Below are positions 1 to 7,969 of a stretch of DNA of 64,000 nucleotides, piece after piece; position 1 is the first letter of the stretch, and every line of letters begins with the position of its first letter. The notes under the pieces are model-generated. The model saw nothing but the letters and a program-made list of their open reading frames with translations, did no database searches and was not told the DNA's origin. Location of the stretch: positions 62,001 to 126,000 of the forward strand of contig NZ_JWLW01000066.1 in the NCBI RefSeq assembly GCF_000808575.1, read 5' to 3'. This DNA comes from Alteromonas marina. GTDB lineage: Bacteria; Pseudomonadota; Gammaproteobacteria; Enterobacterales; Alteromonadaceae. A program made the translations under genes and the position numbers.

Positions 1-35
1 GGAATTTTAGATTGTGACTGATTTACATTCGGCAT
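1..35 (-). CDS. N-terminus of an unidentified gene, cut by the window edge
   Basis: Reading the minus strand from base 35 gives an ATG and 11 open codons (MPNVNQSQSKI) before the window ends. A consensus ribosome binding site GGAGG lies 4 bases upstream of the ATG (plus-strand bases 40-44). The gene starts 21 bases after the stop of the flavin oxidoreductase, so it is probably the next gene of that operon. The fragment is too short to identify. Confidence 0.5.
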   Translation of the reverse strand, partial: MPNVNQSQSKI

Positions 36-56
36 GATGCCTCCTTGTTGGTTCCG

Positions 57-965
57 TTATTTATGAAAGTGAGGTAATACATTGTCAGCAATGCGCTGCA
101 TCGCGACTTCTACTGGTTGCGTATTACGTCTGAAGTGCAGGCCAATATGATCAACCCCCGCTTCTTTCATTGCATTGAGTTCTTTGATAAGCCCATTTAC
201 ACCAGTTTCAACCCCGAACCGGTGGCGTTTTATGGGCGCTTCATCGTCTTCAACCAAATTAAGATGAATAAAGCTAACGTACGGCTTGTTGCCCGCGACA
301 TTTCGCCATAGTTCTACGCGCTTTACATGCTCGTTCGGTGTACCTGGATACGCCAGCCAACCGTCCATATTTTCTCCAACCCACTGAGGGCTTTGCTGAG
401 CGAGCCCTGCAACGTACAAAGGCGGCGTGGTTGAGCGCGGTAACAGCGACATGCCAGGCTTAAGGGAATTCTCACCGTGCTTTACAATTTCCAGTGACTG
501 CCTGAAGTGCTCGCCGCGACTGTCAAAATCGACATCGAACAACGGATACTCAACCGGTCTATCCCCACTGGCTACGCCGAGTATAAGGCGGTCGTTACTT
601 AGCTGCTGCACCGTTGCTGCCGCCTTTTTGACAAGCCATGGCTGCCTAAGAGGTAAAACAACGGCGGCTGTGCCTAATAGAATATTGTCTGTGATACCTG
701 CTAAATAGCCCAAGTAAGTGAAGGTTTCGAAAACCTGAGCCGCATCACCAAAGCTAGGGTCATAAACTGGCACATCTCGTACCCACGCTGCTTTAAACCC
801 TAGTTTGTCGGCTAGTTGAATACGGCTGTGATGCTCGGTCATATCAGGTACGCCGAATGGCGTACCTCTTGTGGCGTCGAAATGCGCCCAGTCGTTATCT
901 AGCGGAAGCTCTACACCTACTGAGAACGTGTGTTGTGCTAGCTTATCAAAGGTATTTGTCGTCAT
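57..965 (-). CDS. Luciferase-like (LLM class) flavin-dependent oxidoreductase
   Basis: The 302-residue protein has the look of the bacterial luciferase-like monooxygenase superfamily: an early GVELPLDNDW strand, LGFKAAWVRDVPVYDPSF, then LGTAAVVLPLRQPW and LILGVASGDRP, typical of the flavin-binding TIM barrel. It most resembles the stand-alone BA3436-type subgroup (TIGR03571). Such enzymes use reduced FMN or F420; here FMN is the likely cofactor and the substrate is unknown. The ATG at 965 is preceded by GGAGGT about 5 bases away, overlapping the end of the upstream MFS gene, so the two are translationally close and probably share an operon. The pairing with an exporter and a divergent LysR regulator suggests a small xenobiotic or electrophile response unit; that is inference. 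Confidence 0.85.
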   Translation of the reverse strand: MTTNTFDKLAQHTFSVGVELPLDNDWAHFDATRGTPFGVPDMTEHHSRIQLADKLGFKAAWVRDVPVYDPSFGDAAQVFETFTYLGYLAGITDNILLGTAAVVLPLRQPWLVKKAAATVQQLSNDRLILGVASGDRPVEYPLFDVDFDSRGEHFRQSLEIVKHGENSLKPGMSLLPRSTTPPLYVAGLAQQSPQWVGENMDGWLAYPGTPNEHVKRVELWRNVAGNKPYVSFIHLNLVEDDEAPIKRHRFGVETGVNGLIKELNAMKEAGVDHIGLHFRRNTQPVEVAMQRIADNVLPHFHK

Positions 966-975
966 TATGACCTCC

Positions 976-2175
976 CTACGCGCTCGTTGTGTTATTCGCC
1001 GTATTCGCAGTACTGAGTGCGCGCTTGTCTAAGTAGCCGCTGTAACGTGTAACAAGTAACGCTGCAACAGAAATAATTGCGCCAATCCATGCGGTATCAG
1101 ATAACTGCATGCCGTCTACAATTGCACCGCCCAGAATTGAACCCACTGCTATGCCAATGTTAAATGCCGCGATATTTAAACCTGAAGCGACATCAACAGC
1201 ATTAGGGGTAAACTTCTCTGCTAATTGAACAACGTACACCTGAAGTCCTGGAACATTGCCAAAGGCAAAGGCGCCCCACACTAAAACGGTGATCACTGCG
1301 GCAACTTTACTGCCCATGGTAAACGTCAGGGCAAACAAGATGACCGCAAGGGCTGAAAAGATGATAGTTAACGCGCGGATTGGGCCTTTTTTGTCAGCAA
1401 GCTTGCCGCCATAAATATTGCCTACCGCGACAGATACACCGTAAACCAGCATAATTAAGCTGATAGCTGAGGGCGCAAACCCCGCCTCTTCCTGCAATAT
1501 AGGAGCGAGATAGGTGAATGCCGTAAATGTGCCGCCATAGCCCAATATCGTCATTAGATACACTAATACCAGACGAGGCTGAACCAACACTTTCATTTGT
1601 TCACTCAAGGTGGCCGGTTTACTTTGCTTAAGATTGTTCGGTACCAGCAACGCACTGCCTATTAGCGCAAGTGTGCCAAGCGCGGAAACCACAAGGAAGG
1701 TTGCTCTCCAACCGAAGTTTTGACCAATCCAGGTACCCAAAGGTACGCCAGTAACCAAGGCTACGGTTAAGCCCGTAAACATAATGGCAATAGCACTGGC
1801 TTCTTTTTCTTTCGCCACTAGCCCTGTAGCAATAGTTGATCCTATGGAAAAGAACACACCGTGCGCTAAGCCTGTCAAAATGCGAGCTAGAATCAAGCTC
1901 TCGTAGCTAGGCGCTTGCCAAGCAAGAATATTTCCAGCCACAAATAGCGCCATTAAGCTAAGCAGAACATGCTTTCTATTCCACTTTCCCGTAAGAGCGG
2001 TAAGAACCGGTGCGCCAACGGCAACACCAACGGCGTACAAGCTTACCAGTAAGCCTGCACTCGGTAACGTAACGCCAAGATCAGTAGCAATGGTGGGGAC
2101 AAGCCCCACTATCACGAACTCTGTTGTGCCAATAGCAAACGCACTTAACGTTAACGCAAATAATGCAATAGGCAT
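976..2175 (-). CDS. MFS transporter of the AraJ/YdhP-type efflux group
   Basis: This is a hydrophobic protein of about 399 residues with roughly 12 membrane segments. It opens with ALFALTLSAFAIGTTEFVIV followed by GLVPTIATDLGV, a signature of arabinose-efflux-type (AraJ/YdhP) major facilitator proteins. The charged loops GKWNRKHVLL (after TM2) and GKLADKKGPIRAL (after TM8) fit the two halves of an MFS fold. The open frame extends to a TTG at 2190, but the ATG at 2175 is preferred: GAGG lies 9 bases before it and the protein then starts MPIALFALTL as in relatives. It is divergent from the LysR gene at 2368 and lies 10 bases upstream of the flavin oxidoreductase gene. Export of a small toxic solute is the likely role; the substrate is unknown. 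Confidence 0.85.
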   Translation of the reverse strand: MPIALFALTLSAFAIGTTEFVIVGLVPTIATDLGVTLPSAGLLVSLYAVGVAVGAPVLTALTGKWNRKHVLLSLMALFVAGNILAWQAPSYESLILARILTGLAHGVFFSIGSTIATGLVAKEKEASAIAIMFTGLTVALVTGVPLGTWIGQNFGWRATFLVVSALGTLALIGSALLVPNNLKQSKPATLSEQMKVLVQPRLVLVYLMTILGYGGTFTAFTYLAPILQEEAGFAPSAISLIMLVYGVSVAVGNIYGGKLADKKGPIRALTIIFSALAVILFALTFTMGSKVAAVITVLVWGAFAFGNVPGLQVYVVQLAEKFTPNAVDVASGLNIAAFNIGIAVGSILGGAIVDGMQLSDTAWIGAIISVAALLVTRYSGYLDKRALSTANTANNTTSA

Positions 2176-2367
2176 TTCAATTATCCTCAAAAAGTAATTA
2201 ACGAGATGGCTTGATTAACAACGCCACCATTGGCTTCTAGAACGAACAACTACACCGTTTTTTGAAAGCCATTAATAAAGTGCGCACAGTTTGACGATAA
2301 ATTTATTTGCAAAAAACAGCACTAATGACAAAATACTTTTGCGATATTTGAAAATATAAGGTGTGCG

Positions 2368-3264
2368 ATGCCAGTCTCATCAAAAACTGAAGATTTAGAA
2401 GCGTTCCTAACCGTTGTGGATACAGGTAGTTTTTCCAGTGCTGCCAATCTACTTAACCAGCAGGTTGCGAAAGTTAGTAGAGCGGTAACCCGCCTGGAAG
2501 ATGGCTTAGATGTAACCTTATTGAATCGTACTACCAGACGATTAGAGCTAACTGAAGAAGGTGAGCTTTTCCTGCAATATGCCAGAGACGGGCTAAATAT
2601 ATTAGAAAAAGGTGAAGAAGCATTACGGCTATTAAAGCGCGCCCCTTCTGGAAAACTTCGGGTTGATGCTGCGAGCCCATTTGTATTCCACCAGCTAGCC
2701 CCGTTAGTGGGTGAATTTCGAGAAGCGTTTCCTGACATAACACTCGATATCACCAGTCATGACAGCATTATCGACCTGTTAGAGCACAAAACCGATATTG
2801 CAATACGTATTGGTGATTTAAGCGACTCTAACTTGCACGCTAGACGTTTAGGAAAAAGTAAGCTGCATATTGTGGCAAGCCCACAGTATCTTGAAAAGTA
2901 TCCCATATCTGAAGACAAGGATGGCATTAGCACGCTAAACGAACACAAACTGATTGGCTTTAGCGACTCACCAAGTCTAAATAAATGGCCGCTCAAGCAA
3001 GATATTAATTTGCAGTATAGTCTTCGTGCGTCAAGCGGCGAAACTATTCGCCAGCTGTGTTTGGCGGGTCAAGGTATCGCGTTACTTTCTCACTTTATGG
3101 TCCACAAGGATATCAGTGCTGGCACGCTGGTAGCGCTATTTCGTGACGACATCGTCAGCCCAAACCGCAGAGAGTCGGTACAAGCGGTATACTATAAAAA
3201 TAGTGCAGTATCGTCTCGTATCTCTGCGTTTTTAGATTTTATACAGCCTCGACTAACCCTTTAA
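2368..3264 (+). CDS. LysR-family transcriptional regulator
   Basis: A 298-residue LysR-type protein. Residues 1-65 form the winged helix-turn-helix (FLTVVDTGSFSSAANLLNQ, then KVSRAVTRLEDGLDVTLLNR), followed by the linker helix and a periplasmic-binding-fold effector domain (KLRVDAASPFVFHQLAPLV, IAIRIGDL, GIALLSHFMV). AAGGTG sits 6 bases before the ATG. It is divergent from the MFS/oxidoreductase pair with 192 bases between the start codons, the standard arrangement for a LysR protein controlling its divergent neighbour and itself. It ends 8 bases from the convergent DMT transporter gene. The effector is unknown. Confidence 0.9.
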   Translation: MPVSSKTEDLEAFLTVVDTGSFSSAANLLNQQVAKVSRAVTRLEDGLDVTLLNRTTRRLELTEEGELFLQYARDGLNILEKGEEALRLLKRAPSGKLRVDAASPFVFHQLAPLVGEFREAFPDITLDITSHDSIIDLLEHKTDIAIRIGDLSDSNLHARRLGKSKLHIVASPQYLEKYPISEDKDGISTLNEHKLIGFSDSPSLNKWPLKQDINLQYSLRASSGETIRQLCLAGQGIALLSHFMVHKDISAGTLVALFRDDIVSPNRRESVQAVYYKNSAVSSRISAFLDFIQPRLTL

Positions 3265-3271
3265 CTTACCT

Positions 3272-4201
3272 TTATTTCGCGTGGCCTTTACCTAATATCT
3301 TTTTAAGTGTGCTTTGGGGAAGACCATTAACGATAAGCGCTGCGATCATCAATATTGCGCCGGCCATAACCATAGGCAGTAGCGTTTCTTTGAGCAATAC
3401 CACCGAGCTTACATATCCTACTATCGGTGTGAGTGTACTAATAAGAACAATCTTATCTGGGGGTAATTTAGGCCCCGCCGCTACCATAAGGCCAAAACCG
3501 AGACCCGTTGCCACTGGCCCAATGTACGCCAATAGTAACCAATCGCTTATACCGTAAGCCCCAAAATTAGGTGTTGGTTCAACTATCAGTGCAATAGCAA
3601 GCATGGCGAAACCTGCGATGGTAAACTGCCAGAACACAGCTTCAATGACGCTTCCCTTCCACTTATGAAAAGACACTCTTCGAATAGCGACCGCCCACAA
3701 TGCAGATGCCAGCAACATACCAAAGAGCGGTAGCCATGCGCCCAGTTGTCCCGAAGCAAATAAAATCATTACACAGCCAATGGTAGATATACCGGTTAGA
3801 ATTAATCGCTTAGAAGGCGGGCGTTGCCGATACCATAGGGTGTCGATAAGCAGCATCCAAAGCGGTGTGGTGTAAATAAGAATACTGGCCGTGCCGGCAG
3901 GAATAAACTGCAGTGAGAAAGTAATAAGCCCCATTGATAGGATAAACTGGAAAAAGGCAACGACAAACACCACCGAGCGATCTTTACGATTGAGCACCGG
4001 TAAACGTTTTTTGGTGATAAGTACAAACAGCGCGAGTACGGGAAGGCTTAACAAGAAGCGCAAGCACACCATCCATACAGGCCCTACAATCTCAAGCCCT
4101 AATTTCATGCCTGGCCAGTTAAGCCCTAAACACAACACCGCAACCAAAAGCATTTTAATGCCTTTTGATTGCTCTTTTTCCGCCACCGATGATGAAGACA
4201 T
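3272..4201 (-). CDS. EamA/DMT-family membrane transporter
   Basis: A protein of about 309 residues with ten predicted hydrophobic segments arranged as two EamA repeats, typical of drug/metabolite (DMT) exporters. Repeat 1 begins MLLVAVLCLGLNWPGMKLGL and repeat 2 includes SALWAVAIRRVSFHKW and AYIGPVATGLGFGLMVAAG. The frame extends to a TTG at 4219, but the ATG at 4201 (MSSSSVAEKEQ) is a more usual start; neither has a strong ribosome binding site, and the start is uncertain. It is convergent with the LysR gene and may stand alone. The substrate cannot be read from sequence; amino acids or small metabolites are typical of the family. Confidence 0.82.
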   Translation of the reverse strand: MSSSSVAEKEQSKGIKMLLVAVLCLGLNWPGMKLGLEIVGPVWMVCLRFLLSLPVLALFVLITKKRLPVLNRKDRSVVFVVAFFQFILSMGLITFSLQFIPAGTASILIYTTPLWMLLIDTLWYRQRPPSKRLILTGISTIGCVMILFASGQLGAWLPLFGMLLASALWAVAIRRVSFHKWKGSVIEAVFWQFTIAGFAMLAIALIVEPTPNFGAYGISDWLLLAYIGPVATGLGFGLMVAAGPKLPPDKIVLISTLTPIVGYVSSVVLLKETLLPMVMAGAILMIAALIVNGLPQSTLKKILGKGHAK

Positions 4202-4353
4202 GCGTTTTAAAAAATCCAATTACACGAACTGCGTTAAGAGAAGTTTCTACCGCCCGATAAGCTGAATGTAGGCGGAGAATTTTACGGGCGCAAATATAAG
4301 TGAATTAGCAAGGGATTGAAACCTTCCTGACCGTGTAAACACGCCAATTTATC

Positions 4354-4365
4354 GACCAAACGGTC
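4354..4365. repeat. Short GACC-N4-GGTC inverted repeat upstream of the DMT transporter
   Basis: The bases GACC and GGTC flank AAAC in the 205-base gap between the DMT transporter and rimI. The motif resembles operators of several TetR-family regulators, but the arms are only 4 bases. Confidence 0.3.
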
Positions 4366-4406
4366 AACTTTTTAAAACCTTGTGGAAACTTTGATATACG
4401 GGAATA

Positions 4407-4904
4407 TTAGAAGGCAGGGTTTGTCCACTTCATGATTTTAGCGTTTTCTTTTTGTGCGCTGTTTCCATTACTCTTATCATGCCCGTCATCATTATTTTTT
4501 ACGGTGTAATAGTTTTTGCGGGTTTCTATATGCTCAAACCCCGAGCTCTCATAAAGCGCAATAGCAGTATGATTACTTTCACGCACTTCTAGCCACATTT
4601 CACGCATTGCATTTTTCACCGATGTCTCAATGACAAAATCAACTAAAGCGCGACCTATACCCTTGCCTCTAGCGCCACTGTCTACCGCAATATCCATCAG
4701 CGTAGCTTCATCAACGACCTCAAGCATGATGGCATAGCCAACAATCTTGTCATTTTCAAAGGCAAACACCCCGTAATAGGGTTTCGTGAAACAGTCTGCG
4801 AAGGTACTTAGTTTCCAAGGCGACACTTGTGCCTCTTGATGGATAGCATGAGCAAGTTCAATGTGCTCGTTAAAGCCTTGTGGCGGTACGATTGTTAACT
4901 TCAT
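4407..4904 (-). CDS. rimI: Ribosomal protein bS18 alanine N-acetyltransferase
   Basis: A 165-residue GNAT acetyltransferase. RimI transfers acetyl from acetyl-CoA to the N-terminal alanine of ribosomal protein bS18. Visible features are the N-terminal HQEAQVSPWKLSTFADCF segment, the CoA-binding signature DSGARGKGIGRALVDFVIE, and WLEVRESNHTAIALYESSGFE, the Glu/Asn/Tyr region typical of RimI. The last 25 or so residues (NNDDGHDKSNGNSAQKENAK) are a hydrophilic tail beyond the usual fold of about 148 residues. It lies 8 bases downstream of holD, the same pair as in E. coli, which strongly supports both calls. Confidence 0.9.
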   Translation of the reverse strand: MKLTIVPPQGFNEHIELAHAIHQEAQVSPWKLSTFADCFTKPYYGVFAFENDKIVGYAIMLEVVDEATLMDIAVDSGARGKGIGRALVDFVIETSVKNAMREMWLEVRESNHTAIALYESSGFEHIETRKNYYTVKNNDDGHDKSNGNSAQKENAKIMKWTNPAF

Positions 4905-4912
4905 CGACGCGA

Positions 4913-5641
4913 CTACTGTCCGTTAGCGGAGTGGTTTAATTCGCGTGCTGCGCTGATAAGCTGCGCCCACAGCTCCCGTTTTTGCACAGTTGTGAGTTTA
5001 AGCGGTGTGGCTGGCAATATAATGGCCGTTTCGCTTACCGATAGCGTACGACCAATCATTATGGTGCTAGCCCACTGTGACGGTATACCCAACTGAACAC
5101 AGGCTAGCTGTAAATCTTTTAGCCATTGCTGTGATTTCGCCTTCTGTTCGGCACTTAACGGAATACCTTCAGGCGATACCGGCCCTTTTGCTCCAGTAGA
5201 CTTTGTTGAAGACGCTTGCGAGGTAACCGCATTGTCGAAAGACGGCGAAATGTTGTGCGACTGTGAAGCACCTGTTTCGGTTTGCCCTACTTTCCCGTCA
5301 TTGTGCGACGCGCCATAGGTGGAAAGTTTTGCTGCCCCACTGTCTTTAGGCTTAGCTTTATCTTTCGCGCTACTGCCAACATTTGCCCGCAACTGAGCAA
5401 GACGTGATTGCTTTTCTTCTTGAGATATTGGCGTTGAAGGCGGCTTATTGATTTGCGCGTTTTGGCTGTAGGGTAATTGTGTCGATGAACTACTAGCAGT
5501 GCCGACGTTGCGTTGTACTGCATTAGTATTGTTTTGTTTCGCTTGGTCTTTCTGCTTTAGCTCAGTGTAGGCGTCTTTGGTGATCCAAACCGGGATCCCC
5601 ATTTCCTGTAAAACCGCCTGCTGATAAGAAGTAAGAGACAT
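4913..5641 (-). CDS. holD: DNA polymerase III psi subunit-like protein with a long linker
   Basis: This 242-residue protein is called psi from three things: the N-terminal motif YQQAVLQEMGIPVWI, which matches the start of HolD proteins; the C-terminal hydrophobic helix and strand region ending TTVQKRELWAQLISAARE; and its place directly upstream of rimI. Psi bridges the clamp loader and chi, which contacts SSB. E. coli HolD has about 137 residues; this one is far longer because of a low-complexity Gln/Ser/Ala/Lys-rich linker, roughly residues 30-160. The linker looks disordered, and fast divergence is common in HolD. An alternative is an uncharacterised protein carrying HolD-like ends. Confidence 0.7.
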   Translation of the reverse strand: MSLTSYQQAVLQEMGIPVWITKDAYTELKQKDQAKQNNTNAVQRNVGTASSSSTQLPYSQNAQINKPPSTPISQEEKQSRLAQLRANVGSSAKDKAKPKDSGAAKLSTYGASHNDGKVGQTETGASQSHNISPSFDNAVTSQASSTKSTGAKGPVSPEGIPLSAEQKAKSQQWLKDLQLACVQLGIPSQWASTIMIGRTLSVSETAIILPATPLKLTTVQKRELWAQLISAARELNHSANGQ

Positions 5642-5948
5642 TGCGTAAAAACACCTAACGTGGATAGTTCATTATATTTGTTTAGTTTACTAAAGTTGCA
5701 GGCTTGGTTGAATAACTATCGCGTTCTTTTGCTCGGGTTGCACCTGCTGTTTAATACTCAAGCGCTAATTCATAAGCGTTAATTCATAAGGGTTATTCGC
5801 GAATTTATAATGCCTAGCCCATGGTATAAGAGGAAATAAAACAGCTGCAGCAAATTAAGAACTAGCAACAGAAACCAATAGAATTCAAGAAGAATTTAAC
5901 AAAGAAACGATTTAGGATTTGAACGTAAACGTTCACAAGAAGAGAAAG
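5642..5948. other. Intergenic region upstream of holD, with a 14-bp tandem repeat
   Basis: No gene is seen in these 307 bases. They must hold the promoter of holD-rimI and the 3' flank of tRNA-Trp. At 5766-5793 the unit TAATTCATAAGCGT is directly followed by TAATTCATAAGGGT (13 of 14 identical). I cannot assign a promoter with confidence. Confidence 0.5.
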
Positions 5949-6025
5949 TGGCAGGGGTGGAGGGACTCGAACCCCCAACCATCGGTTTTGGAGACCGCTG
6001 TTCTACCAATTCGAACTACACCCCT
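5949..6025 (-). tRNA. tRNA-Trp (anticodon CCA)
   Basis: The minus strand reads AGGGGTGTAGTTCGAATTGG from base 6025 and folds as a cloverleaf: acceptor AGGGGTG/CACCCCT, D arm GTTC/GAAC, anticodon loop CTCCAAA with anticodon CCA, variable loop, T arm GGGGG-TTCGAGT-CCCTC, discriminator G and an encoded CCA end. The sequence is very close to E. coli tRNA-Trp. The outermost pair of the anticodon stem (G/A) is not Watson-Crick. Confidence 0.97.
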
Positions 6026-6037
6026 AGCGCGCTGTGC

Positions 6038-6065
6038 ATTATACGGATGACATTAAAAAGGTAAA
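6038..6065 (-). promoter_or_regulatory. Sigma-70 promoter of tRNA-Trp
   Basis: On the minus strand a -35 TTTACC (6060-6065) and a perfect -10 TATAAT (6038-6043) are separated by 16 bases. The tRNA begins 12 bases after the -10 box. The -35 lies within an AAAAAGG/CCTTTTT inverted repeat at about 6053-6075. Confidence 0.75.
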
Positions 6066-6236
6066 GCCTTTTTATCACTACCATGCACTGCATGCTTAAT
6101 TAACACGCAATGCGCTGTTTTTTCAATCGAATAACACCAAATAGGCTTTATCCATCACCTGTATTTTGTCTTATTGCCCGCTTTTAAACCGACTTCTATG
6201 CAGCGTCACTTTTAAATGCGGAGCAGTTTATGACAA

Positions 6237-7088
6237 TTAGACCTTATTGGCGTTAAGCGCAGCAAACCACAGGTCATTAGTGATAGCGACAATCTCGGTG
6301 TGCAGATCAAATTTCGCTATCGCGTCGTGCTCATCGATATTCATTAGCTTGGCGTAATGCTTAACGAGCTCTCTACTTTCATTGATTTCAAGTTTATTGA
6401 TAAGGCAGCAACTTGCTAAATCGAAGTAGCGGTTTCCCATGGCGGCATATTCCCAATCAATAATTTTGAGTGAGTTATCTGCGCTCAGTAATAAGTGATT
6501 AGTTAGCAAGTCATTATGACATAACACATAGTCGTCATCGTCTTGTTCACTTTTTATTACTTGTTTCCGCAATGATTGGGCTTTTAGATAAAGCTCACTG
6601 CTCATATCGAGCTGTGCAACATTAATATAATGCTGCCATCTTGATGCTAAATCTAATGGCCTAGCGGTAATGGGCAAAGAATGAATACGAGCGAGGGTGT
6701 TGGCCAGCTCAAGCATTGAAAGCGTCGCACTGTCACTGTGCTCTAGCCACTGCTCAACCCAGATGGTTTCATCATCGCTTAACCATATAGGTTGCGGCGC
6801 TACTCCCAACCTATAAAGCTGTTGCTGCAAAGCAAATTGGTGCGCACGATTAACCCCACTAAAGTCATCATCGCCCATCCATTTCACCGCTAAGTCGACA
6901 GGGTTATGATCCGACTTTGGTTGCCCACTACTTTGAAGGTTATTTGCAATCGAGGGTAACTGACTATCTGCGAGCTCTTGAACGCGGTAAACGTGATTTA
7001 CCGCTCCAGCAGGGTGTGACGAAATTTTCGCACTGTCGCTAAGATTAAGCGCCTTTTGCAGCGTGGCGATGATATCCAACCTGTTCAC
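6237..7088 (-). CDS. Thiamine kinase-like phosphotransferase (APH/choline kinase fold)
   Basis: A 283-residue protein of the aminoglycoside phosphotransferase/choline kinase fold. The catalytic loop is CHNDLLTNHLL near residue 190, with the invariant Asp and Asn, and the metal-binding Asp follows in KIIDWEYAAMGNRY near residue 210. Being the last gene of a TPP-riboswitch operon after a PnuT-type permease makes phosphorylation of imported thiamine to thiamine phosphate (ThiK activity) the best guess. The frame overlaps pnuT by 44 bases. The start used is a GTG at 7088; a TTG at 7079, six bases after AAGGTG, is an alternative that fits the ribosome binding site better. Confidence 0.75.
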   Translation of the reverse strand: MNRLDIIATLQKALNLSDSAKISSHPAGAVNHVYRVQELADSQLPSIANNLQSSGQPKSDHNPVDLAVKWMGDDDFSGVNRAHQFALQQQLYRLGVAPQPIWLSDDETIWVEQWLEHSDSATLSMLELANTLARIHSLPITARPLDLASRWQHYINVAQLDMSSELYLKAQSLRKQVIKSEQDDDDYVLCHNDLLTNHLLLSADNSLKIIDWEYAAMGNRYFDLASCCLINKLEINESRELVKHYAKLMNIDEHDAIAKFDLHTEIVAITNDLWFAALNANKV

Positions 7089-7689
7089 CTTGTTTTTTAT
7101 ATTGTACTAGCCACTGGTAATACCCAAATACCGCAAAACCAACATAGCCTAAGAACAGGCAAGCAGATAATGCATAACCCACTTGCAGGTATAAATAGGC
7201 GGACGCTAAATTGATGAAAAACCAATAAACCCAGTTTTGCAGGATTTTATGCGCCACCATAAATGTTGTGACTACACTCAATAAATTAATGCTCGCATCT
7301 AATAGTAGGTACTCACTATTGAACTGTGAGCCTGCCACCTCAGACAGAACCCAAGCGAGCAATAACATACTCGGCACAATGAGCAAATGAGCCCAGAGAG
7401 GCCAATGAAGCACTGGCTTAACATCGCCGTCTTCCGCTCCTTTCGACCACTGATAGTAACCGTACCCTGCCATTATCATATAAAAGAAGTTAAGCGCAGA
7501 CTGAAATGGCAAGGTTACCTGCCAAAATAGCCAGGTGTAAATTGCGGTACTTACAAAGGCGCACAGCCAACACCAGCTGTTCTGTTTTGCGGCTAACAGC
7601 ACATAGGCAATAGCGAGGACAACCGCTACCCACTCTAACAGTGAAGTAGCGGCAATTTGAGAAGTGAACTCAGAAAAAAAGTTAGCCAT
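7045..7689 (-). CDS. pnuT: PnuC-family permease, probably the thiamine transporter PnuT
   Basis: A 214-residue membrane protein of the PnuC family with about seven hydrophobic segments. Family-like motifs are WCWLCAFVSTAIYTWLFWQ and NWVYWFFINLASAYLYLQVG, aromatic-rich helices that line the substrate channel in PnuC proteins. PnuC members import vitamins by facilitated diffusion coupled to phosphorylation inside the cell. Its place behind a TPP riboswitch, beside a thiamine-binding-type protein and a kinase, points to thiamine (PnuT) rather than nicotinamide riboside. The ATG overlaps the stop of the upstream gene (TAATG). Confidence 0.85.
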   Translation of the reverse strand: MANFFSEFTSQIAATSLLEWVAVVLAIAYVLLAAKQNSWCWLCAFVSTAIYTWLFWQVTLPFQSALNFFYMIMAGYGYYQWSKGAEDGDVKPVLHWPLWAHLLIVPSMLLLAWVLSEVAGSQFNSEYLLLDASINLLSVVTTFMVAHKILQNWVYWFFINLASAYLYLQVGYALSACLFLGYVGFAVFGYYQWLVQYKKQGEQVGYHRHAAKGA

Positions 7690-7952
7690 TAAGATGATTT
7701 TCTAGATTGCATGGCATCGAAGTTTAAGAACTTGGCCACGAAAATAGCCTGCCCCACTTCTTCATGGGTCCTTTGCATTTCTTCACCAAGTACTTTCATA
7801 ACCACACCATAGTCACCTGTAACCTGTGTGCTGGTTGAACTTGTTGACACTGTGATATCACTGTAGCTATTTAACCTATCAATGAAATCTTGAATAGGTG
7901 GAATGTATTCGTTAACCAATGGGTACAACGACAGTTCAACCATAACTTGCAT
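7689..7952 (-). CDS. Thiamine-binding protein of the MTH1187/YkoF family
   Basis: The 87-residue protein matches the MTH1187/YkoF-like small alpha/beta family (PF01910): VMVELSLYPL near the N-terminus, then FIDRLNSYSDITVSTSSTST, GDYGVVMKVLGEEM and VGQAIFVAKFL. Members bind thiamine or its pyrimidine moiety. There is no signal peptide, so it is probably cytosolic. It lies 17 bases downstream of the TonB receptor gene and overlaps pnuT, with the ribosome binding site GGAAACA before the ATG. A cytosolic thiamine-buffering or sensing role is inference. Confidence 0.8.
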   Translation of the reverse strand: MQVMVELSLYPLVNEYIPPIQDFIDRLNSYSDITVSTSSTSTQVTGDYGVVMKVLGEEMQRTHEEVGQAIFVAKFLNFDAMQSRKSS

Positions 7953-7969
7953 GTCTGTTTCCTTGTATT

